Source: Streptomyces sennicomposti
Lineage (GTDB): Bacteria; Actinomycetota; Actinomycetes; Streptomycetales; Streptomycetaceae
Direction of reading: 5' to 3'
Length of the DNA stretch: 64,000 nucleotides
NCBI RefSeq assembly: GCF_019890635.1
Contig: NZ_JAIOAB010000002.1
Location: forward strand, 62,001-126,000
Both the position numbers and the translations under genes were made by a program. This document shows positions 17,954 to 25,699 of the stretch, one piece after another. Each line of letters starts with the position of its first letter. Within the stretch, counting starts at the first letter, position 1. Below the pieces are notes generated by a model. The model was not told the origin of the DNA and did not search any database. It worked only from the letters and a program-made list of their open reading frames with translations.

Positions 17954-19397
17954 CGTCTCCTCGCACACCTCCGAGACCACCGCGACCACCCCCGGGGCGT
18001 CCGGGGCCACCGCCGAGGCGACCGACGGGACCGCCACCGCCGGGCACGCCGACGGCACTCCGGGCGGCGCACGGCTGCGACGTGGCCTGAAGCTCCGTCA
18101 CATCGTCTTCCTCGGCCTCGCGTTCATGGCGCCGCTGGCGGTGTTCGACACCTTCGGCCTGGTCTCCGAGGAGACCGACGGCCATGTGCCGCTGGCCTAC
18201 CTGGCCGTCCTCGTCGCGGTGGGCCTCACCGCGCTCAGCTACGCCCGGATGGCCCGCCGCATCACCTCCGCCGGATCGGTGTACACCTACGCCGGCAAGG
18301 CGCTCGGCGCACCCGTGGGCTTCCTGGTGGGCTGGTCCGCCACGCTGGACTACGTCCTGCTGCCCATGCTCAACGCCCTCCTGGCCGCGATCTACATGGG
18401 CGCCGTCCTCCCGGCGGTCCCGGCGTGGGTGTGGGTGCTGTCCACCGTGGTGATCTGCACGGCGCTGAACCTGGTGGGCGTACGGCTGGCCGCCAAGGTG
18501 AACGTGGCGCTGGTGATCGTCCAGGCCGGGGTGGCCGTCGCGTTCCTCGTCTTCGCGGTGCGCGCCGTCGTCACCCACGGCCACTCCTTCGGCACCACCG
18601 GGTTCGACCCGACGACGGTGCCGCTGCCCGACCTGTTCGGCGGCGCGTCCCTGCTCGCCCTGTCCTTCCTCGGCTTCGACGCCGTCTCCACGCTCTCCGA
18701 GGAGGCCGAGCGGCCGCGCCGGGACATCCCGCGGGCCATCCTGCTCATCGTGGCCGCCGCCGGGGTGTTCTTCCTCGCCGTCACCTACGTCATGCAGACG
18801 CTCTTCCCGGACGTCTCGGCCGTGGGCGACATCGTGGGCGCCTCGCCGCAGATCGCCCGGTACATCGGCGGCGCCGCGTTCCAGGCCGTCTTCGTGGGCG
18901 GGTATCTCACCGCCGTCCTCGGGTGCGGCCTGACGCAGCAGATGAGCGCGGCACGGCTGCTGTTCGCCATGGGACGCGACGGGATGCTGCCGCGCGCGGT
19001 CTTCGGGCGGGTCGATCCGCGCACCGGCGTCCCGGCCCTGAACGTGCTCGTCGTGGGCCTCATCGCCGCCTCCGCGGTCTTCCTGGACCTCGGCAGCGCC
19101 GCGTCGCTCATCAACTTCGGGGCGTACGTGGCCTTCGCCGCGGTGAACCTGGCGGTGATCGGCTTCTGGGTGCGCGACCGGCGCGCGGGGCGAGCGGAGG
19201 CCCGCGGGCCCGCCGCCGCGGTCCTGCAACTCCTGCTGCCGGCCCTCGGGCTCGTCGTGAACGTGGCCCTGTGGATCAGCCTGGACACACCGGCCAAGGT
19301 CGTGGGCGTCGTGTGGGCGCTGGCGGGCGTGGGCATCCTCGCCGTCCGCTCGGGCGGATTCCGCCGCCCGGTGCGCACCCCCGACCTGGAGGAGTGA
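17946..19397 (+). CDS. APC family amino acid permease
   Basis: A 483-aa transporter of the amino acid-polyamine-organocation family with about 12 membrane segments after a 40-residue Thr/Ala/Gly-rich N-terminus. Family signatures include FLGLAFMAPLAVFDTFG, ARRITSAGSVYTYAGKALG in TM2-3, and SFLGFDAVSTLSEEAERPRR in the TM6-7 loop. The start lies inside the last codons of the amidohydrolase, so they form an operon under the promoter at 16080. It likely imports the amidohydrolase substrate. Confidence 0.9.
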   Translation: MSDVSSHTSETTATTPGASGATAEATDGTATAGHADGTPGGARLRRGLKLRHIVFLGLAFMAPLAVFDTFGLVSEETDGHVPLAYLAVLVAVGLTALSYARMARRITSAGSVYTYAGKALGAPVGFLVGWSATLDYVLLPMLNALLAAIYMGAVLPAVPAWVWVLSTVVICTALNLVGVRLAAKVNVALVIVQAGVAVAFLVFAVRAVVTHGHSFGTTGFDPTTVPLPDLFGGASLLALSFLGFDAVSTLSEEAERPRRDIPRAILLIVAAAGVFFLAVTYVMQTLFPDVSAVGDIVGASPQIARYIGGAAFQAVFVGGYLTAVLGCGLTQQMSAARLLFAMGRDGMLPRAVFGRVDPRTGVPALNVLVVGLIAASAVFLDLGSAASLINFGAYVAFAAVNLAVIGFWVRDRRAGRAEARGPAAAVLQLLLPALGLVVNVALWISLDTPAKVVGVVWALAGVGILAVRSGGFRRPVRTPDLEE

Positions 19398-19525
19398 ACG
19401 CTCCTCGTCTGCGGCCGTCACGCCTGCCCGCGGCGCCGGGACCGGACGCGGACGCCGTCGCCCCGCACCACTGACGAGTCGGCGCACGGCGGGCGGTGCG
19501 GCACCGAGTCCGCGCGCGCCGCGTC

Positions 19526-20935
19526 TCATCCGCCGTAGGGGACCCAGGCGCGCTCGCCGGCCTCGTCGGAGCCGTACCAGTAGCGTGGCATTCCCTCGAT
19601 GCCGGTGGTGCGGAAGGGGCGGCCGTGGTCGTCGATACGGATCGTGCCGGTGCGGCCCTGGCAGGACCAGTCGAGTTCGAGGTACCAGCGGGCGTCGTAG
19701 GCCTGTGTCGACGCGTCGACCAGCAGGGCCTCCGGGTCCTGGGCGGAGACGCGGTACGGGAAGTGCACGGCCGGAAGGGTGCGTCGGCTGTCGGCGCCGT
19801 CCTCGGGGCGGGCGACGGGACGGTCGACGTCGAGGTTCACGGTGAAGCGACGGGGCGTCAGCTCGCCGCCGCATCCCTGGTCCATGGCGTACGCGTTCCC
19901 GGCCGCGGGTTCGCCGCGGCTGACGACACGGACGCGGAGCGCCTCCAGGACCACGGCCGTCGACGACCGCCCCTGCACCGAGATCCGGACCATCGTCTGC
20001 CGCCCGTGCACCGCGCCCTGCGTCGCCGACCACACCCCGGCGTCCTGCTGCGACGGCGGCGGAGGCACCTGCGCGGGCGGCTTGTCGATGACGTAGTCGT
20101 GACCGCAGCCCATCGCCCACACCTGGGAGTCGGCGCTCCACGTGAGGGGCGAGCCGGTGACCGGGCCCTTCGCGGACGGGGCGGGCGTGCCGCCGGCGGA
20201 GGGAAGGGCGGGCGTCTTCCGTCGGGAGCCGGGCGAGACGGAGCCCGGGGGAGGGGCGGCGGAGCCGGCCGAGGACGACTCCGCCGAGCGGTGAGGTGCG
20301 TTCGGGGCGGTCGTCCGCGGGCCCGTGGAGCGGTCGGCGCCCGCCTCCGAGGAACGGTCGTCCGAGAGGGCGGAGGCGATGCCCAACGTGGCGAGCAGCG
20401 CGCAGGCGACGGTCGTGGACGCCAGGATCCGCCGGCGGCGGTACCAGGGGCGGGGAGTGGGCGGCGGCGCAGAAGCTCCGTCCGCTGAAGTGCTTTCCTC
20501 GGCGAGTGCCCCGTCCCCGTCCCCGTCCGCGTCCCGGTGCGCGTCCCCGCCCCCGCCCCCGTACCCGTCCCGGTGCGCGTCCGGCGCCGGAATCGCCGTC
20601 TCAGCTGCCGGAATCGCCGCCTCAGCCGCCGCCTGCACCTCCGTCTCCGCCTTTCCCTCCGCCGAACCTGCCGTACGTCCCCGCTGCCGGGCAGCCACCG
20701 CGGACAGCCAGAGCCGGTGCAGTTCGAGCCGTTCCTGCGGTGTCGCCCGGCAGAACGCCGCGAGCCGTTCCACCGGCGCGAAGTCCTGCGGCACCGCCTC
20801 GCCCGCGCAGTACCGGTGCAGCGTGGAGGTGTTCATGTTGAGGCGGCGGGCCAGGGAGCCGTAGCTCCGGTCCGTGCGGTCCTTCAACTGACGCAGCGCC
20901 GCCGCGAACTCCTCGACATCGTCTCGAGTCGACAC
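19526..20935 (-). CDS. Membrane-anchored HTH protein with extracellular domain
   Basis: A 469-aa protein starting at GTG 20935 after a GGGGGAAC site. An XRE-like HTH lies at about residues 20-60 (SYGSLARRLNMNTSTLHRYC). It is followed by an acidic, repetitive linker containing DGDGDG and alternating His-Arg-Asp, one membrane segment (ILASTTVACALLATLGIASA), a Ser/Pro-rich stalk and an extracellular domain of about 200 residues with conserved Cys and Trp. Such one-component membrane regulators are common in Streptomyces but poorly characterised. The target is unknown. It is divergent from the secreted protein at 21263, which it might control. Confidence 0.75.
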   Translation of the reverse strand: MSTRDDVEEFAAALRQLKDRTDRSYGSLARRLNMNTSTLHRYCAGEAVPQDFAPVERLAAFCRATPQERLELHRLWLSAVAARQRGRTAGSAEGKAETEVQAAAEAAIPAAETAIPAPDAHRDGYGGGGGDAHRDADGDGDGALAEESTSADGASAPPPTPRPWYRRRRILASTTVACALLATLGIASALSDDRSSEAGADRSTGPRTTAPNAPHRSAESSSAGSAAPPPGSVSPGSRRKTPALPSAGGTPAPSAKGPVTGSPLTWSADSQVWAMGCGHDYVIDKPPAQVPPPPSQQDAGVWSATQGAVHGRQTMVRISVQGRSSTAVVLEALRVRVVSRGEPAAGNAYAMDQGCGGELTPRRFTVNLDVDRPVARPEDGADSRRTLPAVHFPYRVSAQDPEALLVDASTQAYDARWYLELDWSCQGRTGTIRIDDHGRPFRTTGIEGMPRYWYGSDEAGERAWVPYGG

Positions 20936-21092
20936 CGTTCCCCCGTCGTCCGCTCGCGTCCCCGTATCCCAGGTGCTCGTATACCTGCACGTCAGATGGG
21001 CTGGGATGGTTCCACCGTCGGCGAGAGGCCGGCAGCCGTTGCGCCGGCCGCCGGTGACCGCCGATGCTCGTTGGTGTCGCACCGACCGGGCC

Positions 21093-21120
21093 GCACCCGG
21101 CGGGGCGCACCCGGCGGGGC
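21093..21120. repeat. Two 14-nt tandem copies in a 327-nt intergenic gap
   Basis: GCACCCGGCGGGGC occurs twice in tandem. The gap 20936-21262 between divergent genes should contain both promoters; I see no clear -10/-35 pair and no gene. Confidence 0.5.
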
Positions 21121-21262
21121 GCAACGGCCGCGCCGAACCGGCCGGCCGGCGTAGGCCGGCCGATGTCGACCGGCACCCGACACGCATGCACCGCAGACCG
21201 CAACAGCAGACCGCAACCGGATTCATGCGTTCACCGCACTCACTCACTCACGGGGGACACCC

Positions 21263-21877
21263 ATGCCCAGGCGCACACCAGCAGGCGCGCTCCTCGCAGT
21301 CGCCGTCACGGCTCTGACCGTGGCGCTCTCCGCACCGGCCACCGCCGCCGCTCCGAGGGCGCCCGGCTTCCTCGACGCCGCGGACCTGCCACCGCACCCG
21401 ACCTCGTCCTGGACCGCCGGCAAGATCACCGCCGGCGTGCCGGAGGGGACGGACCAGGACACCTGTCTGCGGGCGCTGCCCGGTGATGAGCCCGCCTGGC
21501 ACCGCGACTTCCGTACCGACCTGGACACGAACGCCCGGCAGATCACCGTGGTCCTGCCCGACATCCGTTCGGCGAAGCAGCTGACCTCGCGGCTGAACAG
21601 GGACGTCGCGTCCTGTGCGGCCCGCATCGAGCGGCAGGACCCGGACACGGAGGCCACCGGCGAGGACTACGGCGAGCTGCCCGTCGAGGAGGGCGCCCAC
21701 GTCTACGGCGTCCACACCGAGACTTCCTGGGGCGCAAGCGACGTCCGCCTGCTGGCGGTCGGCCGGGACGGCCGCACCGTCACGGTCGTCAACTGGGCGC
21801 AGCTCGGCGGCTTCGAGGGCGCTCCGGTGACGGCCTTCGAGAAGACGACCGTCAGGGCCGTGAACAGGCTCCACTGA
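21263..21877 (+). CDS. Secreted protein of unknown function
   Basis: A 204-aa exported protein with a Sec-type signal peptide (about 1-28, LLAVAVTALTVALSAPATAAA). A mature domain of about 175 residues carries two cysteines that could form a disulfide (around the CLRALPGDE and ASCAARIERQ segments). The shape resembles the PknH-type extracellular sensor domains of actinomycetes, but I cannot assign it firmly. The start ATG 21263 follows GGGGGACACCC. It is divergent from the membrane HTH gene and precedes another small exported protein at 22124. Confidence 0.75.
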   Translation: MPRRTPAGALLAVAVTALTVALSAPATAAAPRAPGFLDAADLPPHPTSSWTAGKITAGVPEGTDQDTCLRALPGDEPAWHRDFRTDLDTNARQITVVLPDIRSAKQLTSRLNRDVASCAARIERQDPDTEATGEDYGELPVEEGAHVYGVHTETSWGASDVRLLAVGRDGRTVTVVNWAQLGGFEGAPVTAFEKTTVRAVNRLH

Positions 21878-21978
21878 CGGTGTGCTGGACGGTGGCCCTC
21901 CCGCCACGGGGGTCGGGAGGGCCGCCGCCCGGCACCACGACCGCAGCACAGCCCGGCCACGCACAGCCCCGGCCACAC

Positions 21979-22099
21979 GACCACCGGGCCACACCACCCA
22001 GCCATATGACCACCGGGCCACACCACCCAGCCACCTGACCACCTGACCGCATGACCACCCAGCCACCTGACCACCCGATCACATGACCATCCGACCACG
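21979..22099. repeat. Degenerate tandem repeat (29-nt unit)
   Basis: GACCACCGGGCCACACCACC begins two near-identical 29-nt copies at 21979 and 22008. Shorter decayed units containing CACCTGACCACC or CATGACCA follow up to about 22099. The array fills the gap before the gene at 22124. No gene is seen in it. Confidence 0.7.
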
Positions 22100-22123
22100 G
22101 ATCACTCGAAACGGGGAACAGAC

Positions 22124-22582
22124 ATGAGCAGCAAGACCCGCACCGCCCTCGCCGCCGGCGTCCTCGCCGTCGCCCTCGGCCTCGGCGCCACCGTCCAGGC
22201 CTCCGCCGGAACCCCGCGCAGCGTCAGCGGCAAGCCGTCCGACGACATCACCCGCATCGCCGACTTCTACGGCGCCTACATCGACGCGGTGACCGACGAG
22301 GACAGCGGCGGCCTCGGAGCGGCCCTGCGCGGCCACTACCTCACCGCAGCCTTCCAGAAGGAACTGAACGCCTGGGAGGAGAAGAACCACGCCAACGGCG
22401 TCCTGCGCGCCCAGAACGTCCCGCTCGCCTGGAAGGTCACCGACAACGGCGCCGTCGGTCACACCGAGGCCGTGATCACCCTCACCTGGAGCAGGTCCAG
22501 CACGACCGAGCTGGTGGTCGACATGGCCCGCGACAGCCACAAGATCTTCCGTATCGCCGAGAAGGGCATCGGCGGGAAGTGA
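22124..22582 (+). CDS. Small secreted protein of unknown function
   Basis: A 152-aa exported protein with a signal peptide (about 1-28, AAGVLAVALGLGATVQASAG) and a mature domain of about 120 residues (DDITRIADFYGAYIDAVTDE, LTWSRSSTTELVVDM). The size and alternating pattern suggest an NTF2-like or DUF3828-like fold; I do not recognise a named family with certainty. A GGGGAACAG ribosome site precedes ATG 22124. Confidence 0.75.
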   Translation: MSSKTRTALAAGVLAVALGLGATVQASAGTPRSVSGKPSDDITRIADFYGAYIDAVTDEDSGGLGAALRGHYLTAAFQKELNAWEEKNHANGVLRAQNVPLAWKVTDNGAVGHTEAVITLTWSRSSTTELVVDMARDSHKIFRIAEKGIGGK

Positions 22583-22728
22583 CGACTCGCGACGAAGGGA
22601 CGCTCGGACAGGACCGGACACCGTCGGCCTCTGCCGCACGTCGGCCAGAACACTGAAGTACGCGCCGGTCAGCAGCCCGCCCGAACGAGCGCGCACGGAG
22701 TCGGCTGGCGCCCGCCCCTGGTGGAGCG

Positions 22729-23265
22729 TCAACCGGAGGCCTTCGCGCTCGCCGGTGTTCCGTCCGGGGCGAACGAGTGGGGGAAGGTGAAGGCGTACGG
22801 CGCCGGGCCGGACGCGTGGAGGTGCTCCAGTCTGGAAACCCCGTCCTGCCAGGTGGGTATCACGCCGTCGGCGATCCACCAGCACACGTGACTCGGGTGG
22901 CCCGTCCGCTCGAACCAGTCGTGCCGCCTGTTGAGCGCCACGCGGTGCAGACCGGTGTAGACGGCGTCGAAGGCGGGTCGCAGGTCGGTCCAGACCGAGA
23001 GGGTCGCCGCCAGGGCGATCGTCTCCGCGGTGCGGCCCTTGTCGTACCAGGCCGGTACGGCGAACTCGCCCCATTCCCTCCAGTCCAGTTCGAAGTGCGT
23101 GCCGCGTTCCCCGTCCGCCGGTTCGGCGTGAGCGACGTATCCCGGATGCCGGCCGATCTGCTCGTAGACGCCCCCAGAGCTGTCGTGGAACTCCCGTACC
23201 AGAGGGGCGGGATCGGCGAGAGGCGCCTTGAGGGCGCCGAAGGTGTACAGAGCGAGGCGGGGCAT
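22729..23265 (-). CDS. DUF3291 domain protein
   Basis: A 178-aa soluble protein with motifs typical of DUF3291: LALYTFGALKAPLADP at the start, GYVAHAEPADG, VWTDLRPAFDAVYTGLHRVA and HVCWWIADGVIPTW. The fold is a ferredoxin-like ABM barrel, but no reaction is established. ATG 23265 follows AAGGAGAG. The 293-nt gap to the next gene shows no ORF of interest. Confidence 0.8.
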   Translation of the reverse strand: MPRLALYTFGALKAPLADPAPLVREFHDSSGGVYEQIGRHPGYVAHAEPADGERGTHFELDWREWGEFAVPAWYDKGRTAETIALAATLSVWTDLRPAFDAVYTGLHRVALNRRHDWFERTGHPSHVCWWIADGVIPTWQDGVSRLEHLHASGPAPYAFTFPHSFAPDGTPASAKASG

Positions 23266-23558
23266 GCGTCTCTCCTTGGCTGAGAGGGGCCTGGTGGGGG
23301 ATTCCCCGACGGTCTCGAAACCCTCCGAGACTGCGGGCGTCGCCGAATGCCGGCATGACGATAGCCGCCTCCGCGGACCCTGTCGAAGTTGCGATTTCCC
23401 TGCACAAGTGGCCTCTCGGGGAAGCCGTCGCGGGAATTCGAGGGCAGCGGAGGCGCTCGCACCGGTCGCGGTCCGGGGAGCGGATGTTCCCGGTGTTCGG
23501 CGCCATCCCGTCGGGCTCGATTTTGTGCCGACTTCCCCTTTCCAAAAGGGAGTCGGAG

Positions 23559-24146
23559 ATGCCTAATGGTCTCCACACCGTCATGGGTCACACGGCGTAC
23601 GGGGGACTTGTGGAGACGAAGGGGACCTGGGGATCGCCGTCGATGCCGCCGGCGCCGCCGGGCGGCAAGACCGTCGATCTGCGGGTGAGCAAGCGGCTGC
23701 TGTGGCTGGGCGATGCCGCCTACCCACTGCACAACATCGTGCGGGTCTACACCGCCGAGTTCAGACCCAAACGCGTGCAGGCGTTCTGCTACTTCCTGAT
23801 CGGGAGCGCCCTCGCGCTCTCGGTGGCGCACGCGCAGCCGGAGGTGCGCGGCGTCAGCCTCGTCGCGGTGGTCGTCCTGTTCGCATGGTTCGTCAAGGTG
23901 CTGACGTCACCGAGCAAGTACGCGCTGGCCATCGACACGTCCGGCGCCGCGAGCGCGCTGGTCACCCTGCCGGACCGGGAGGAGCTTCGAGGGCTCGTCG
24001 GCGCCATCGTGGAGGCAGTCGAGAATCCGGAGAAGGAACTCCATCTGCCGGTGCAGAGCGTCCAGTTCAACCGCAGTGAGTACCACTACGGCGACAAGGT
24101 CAATATGTACGGCGGTCTGGGCAACACGGGAATGCTGAAGAAGTGA
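23559..24146 (+). CDS. DUF6232-like membrane protein
   Basis: A 195-aa protein. An N-terminal segment of about 30 residues precedes VDLRVSKRLLWLGDAAYPLH and NIVRVYTAEFRPKRVQAFCY, then two hydrophobic helices and a soluble tail ending KVNMYGGLGNTGMLKK. This arrangement matches the actinobacterial DUF6232 family of unknown role. ATG 23559 follows AAAGGGAG. No operon partner is evident. Confidence 0.65.
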   Translation: MPNGLHTVMGHTAYGGLVETKGTWGSPSMPPAPPGGKTVDLRVSKRLLWLGDAAYPLHNIVRVYTAEFRPKRVQAFCYFLIGSALALSVAHAQPEVRGVSLVAVVVLFAWFVKVLTSPSKYALAIDTSGAASALVTLPDREELRGLVGAIVEAVENPEKELHLPVQSVQFNRSEYHYGDKVNMYGGLGNTGMLKK

Positions 24147-24241
24147 GCCCTGCCACCGCCGACTTCGGCCGGGCCCAAGGGCGTTCGCGGCACCACCGGC
24201 CGGTACGGAGCCGGACGCACCGGCCGGTACGGAGCCGGACG

Positions 24242-25126
24242 CTAGGGTGTCGGCTCGCCCGAGGGGGCGGCCGTGCGGCGGGTGTTCCGGCGGATCAGCA
24301 GGGTGGCGGCGGTGAGGGACAGTGCGGTGAGCGTCGCGGGCACCAGGATTTCGGTGGTGTCTCCGTGCCACAGGCGCGCGTTGGTGAGCCAGGCCACCGG
24401 CAGGTCCACGAGGAGCAGGCCCAGGCCGGTCGGCCAGTAGCGGCGGCGGGACGTCTCCCGGATGCCCGAGACGATCAGGATCGCGGGGACGACGAGCATC
24501 AGCAGCGTCACCAGGACCCGGTTCGGGCGGGGATCGAAACTGTCGCCGCCGGGAATGAACAACGCCACGGCGGTCAGGACGACACCCAGCACGATCCGCC
24601 CCTTGCCGGGCCGGCTCTTCCGCACGGGGGCGACGACGAGCGCGGAGGCGGGCACCTGCGCCGGTGCGGCGGGATGCGGCGGGGCCGGTGTCGCGGGAGG
24701 CGGCGGGGCCGCCGCCGCGGCGATGCGGCGGGCGAGGGCGTTGACCGCGGTCATCGAGCCGTCCAGGCCGTAGACGAACAGCGCGATGCCGTTCTCGGCG
24801 GCGTACTCGACCGCGGTGGCGGCGTAGCCGCTGCCGGTGAAGAAGAGCAGGTCCTTGTCCATGGCCCGGCCGCGAGCGCCGAACAGGCGCTGCAGCTCGG
24901 GCCGTCCCACCGCGGCTGCCTGGTACTTGACCTGCCCGAGCGCCCGGCGCGAGCGCACGTCGACGCCGCCGTCGCTGCCGCCGGGCCGGGCCTGGGCATC
25001 CTCGTACCCCCAGTGCCGCATCCAGGCCGCGGCGTTGTGCTCGGCCTCCTGCCAGGACTGGATCTGGCGTCCGGCCGGAGGCTGCGGCGTTCTGACCGCC
25101 GAGGTGTTTTCGCTCGTCACAGCCAT
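24242..25126 (-). CDS. Membrane-anchored Mrr-like restriction endonuclease-fold protein
   Basis: A 294-aa protein. The N-terminal domain (about 20-125) carries the Mrr catalytic signature: HNAAAWMRHWGYEDAQA, then GGSDGGVDV with the metal-binding Asp, and GQVKYQ as the (Q/E)xK element, followed by PELQRLFGARGRA. After a Pro/Ala-rich linker come about four membrane helices (IVLGVVLTAVALFI, LLMLVVPAILIVSG and two more). A nuclease domain tethered to the membrane could act on incoming DNA. It is divergent from the Tap/Tpg-like cassette. No methylase or specificity subunit lies nearby. Family assignment is by motif; the defence role is inference. Confidence 0.78.
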   Translation of the reverse strand: MAVTSENTSAVRTPQPPAGRQIQSWQEAEHNAAAWMRHWGYEDAQARPGGSDGGVDVRSRRALGQVKYQAAAVGRPELQRLFGARGRAMDKDLLFFTGSGYAATAVEYAAENGIALFVYGLDGSMTAVNALARRIAAAAAPPPPATPAPPHPAAPAQVPASALVVAPVRKSRPGKGRIVLGVVLTAVALFIPGGDSFDPRPNRVLVTLLMLVVPAILIVSGIRETSRRRYWPTGLGLLLVDLPVAWLTNARLWHGDTTEILVPATLTALSLTAATLLIRRNTRRTAAPSGEPTP

Positions 25127-25276
25127 GAAGTATCGCCGACGTGAGCACGCCGCAGGCGCGGGGGCCGGTGCGGGCCTCCCCGCCGTGGCAAGCCGTCGGC
25201 GGCCGGCGCTGTGTACGGGGGTTCCGCTGGCCGGCCGGTGTCCACTCCGCCCTGCGCGCGGCGTACCGTACTCTTC

Positions 25277-25312
25277 AACTTGTTGCAAAGTTATCCGTCC
25301 GGCCGGTAACTT
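25277..25312 (+). promoter_or_regulatory. Promoter with overlapping inverted repeats before the Tap/Tpg-like cassette
   Basis: TTGCAA (25283-25288), a 17-nt spacer and GTAACT (25306-25311) form a plausible promoter. It is overlaid by AACTT (25277-25281) with AAGTT (25288-25292), and by AAGTTATCCG (25288-25297) with CGGTAACTT (25304-25312). The repeats are candidate autoregulatory sites for the HTH protein encoded downstream. Confidence 0.55.
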
Positions 25313-25353
25313 TCCGGCAAGTCAAAAGGTTCTCCGAGAAAGGGCGGGCAGGA

Positions 25354-25686
25354 GTGCTGCAGATCCGGCTGGGAGCCGAGCGGCCCGCCGACGCCGGTGA
25401 CGGGCTGGGCCGCGCCACGGTCGGATGGCGTCCCGGGATGTCCGAGGACGAGGCCTGGCAGGCGGGTCGCGGCATCTGGAAGTTCAACGCCGACCGGGCC
25501 CTGTCCCAGGACGAGGTGCAGATCATCAACGTGGACGGCACGGTGCTCGCGGTCGCGAGGATCACCGGGATCTCCAAGCACGGCGACCGCTACGCTCTGG
25601 AGGGCGAGCTGTTGCGCGGGGATGCGCGGGTGGGCCGTCCCACCCCGAACCCGCACCTGTCCCGCAACCCCGTCACCTACGTCTGA
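25354..25686 (+). CDS. Conserved small protein, first gene of the Tap/Tpg-like cassette
   Basis: About 110 aa from GTG 25354. No membrane segment or known catalytic motif. The conserved-looking core reads EDEAWQAGRGIWKFNADRAL, then VQIINVDGTVLAVARITGIS and a C-terminal RGDARVGRPTPNPH. The second half looks like a small beta-barrel. It lies 13 nt before the Tap-like gene in the same direction and probably shares its promoter, so a role in the same process is likely. I do not recognise a family and assign no function. Confidence 0.65.
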   Translation: MLQIRLGAERPADAGDGLGRATVGWRPGMSEDEAWQAGRGIWKFNADRALSQDEVQIINVDGTVLAVARITGISKHGDRYALEGELLRGDARVGRPTPNPHLSRNPVTYV

Positions 25687-25699
25687 GAGCCGTGGACCG

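Noticed and set aside
17850..20141. 763-codon minus-strand frame
   Set aside because: Antisense of the APC permease with biased composition and no recognisable domain.
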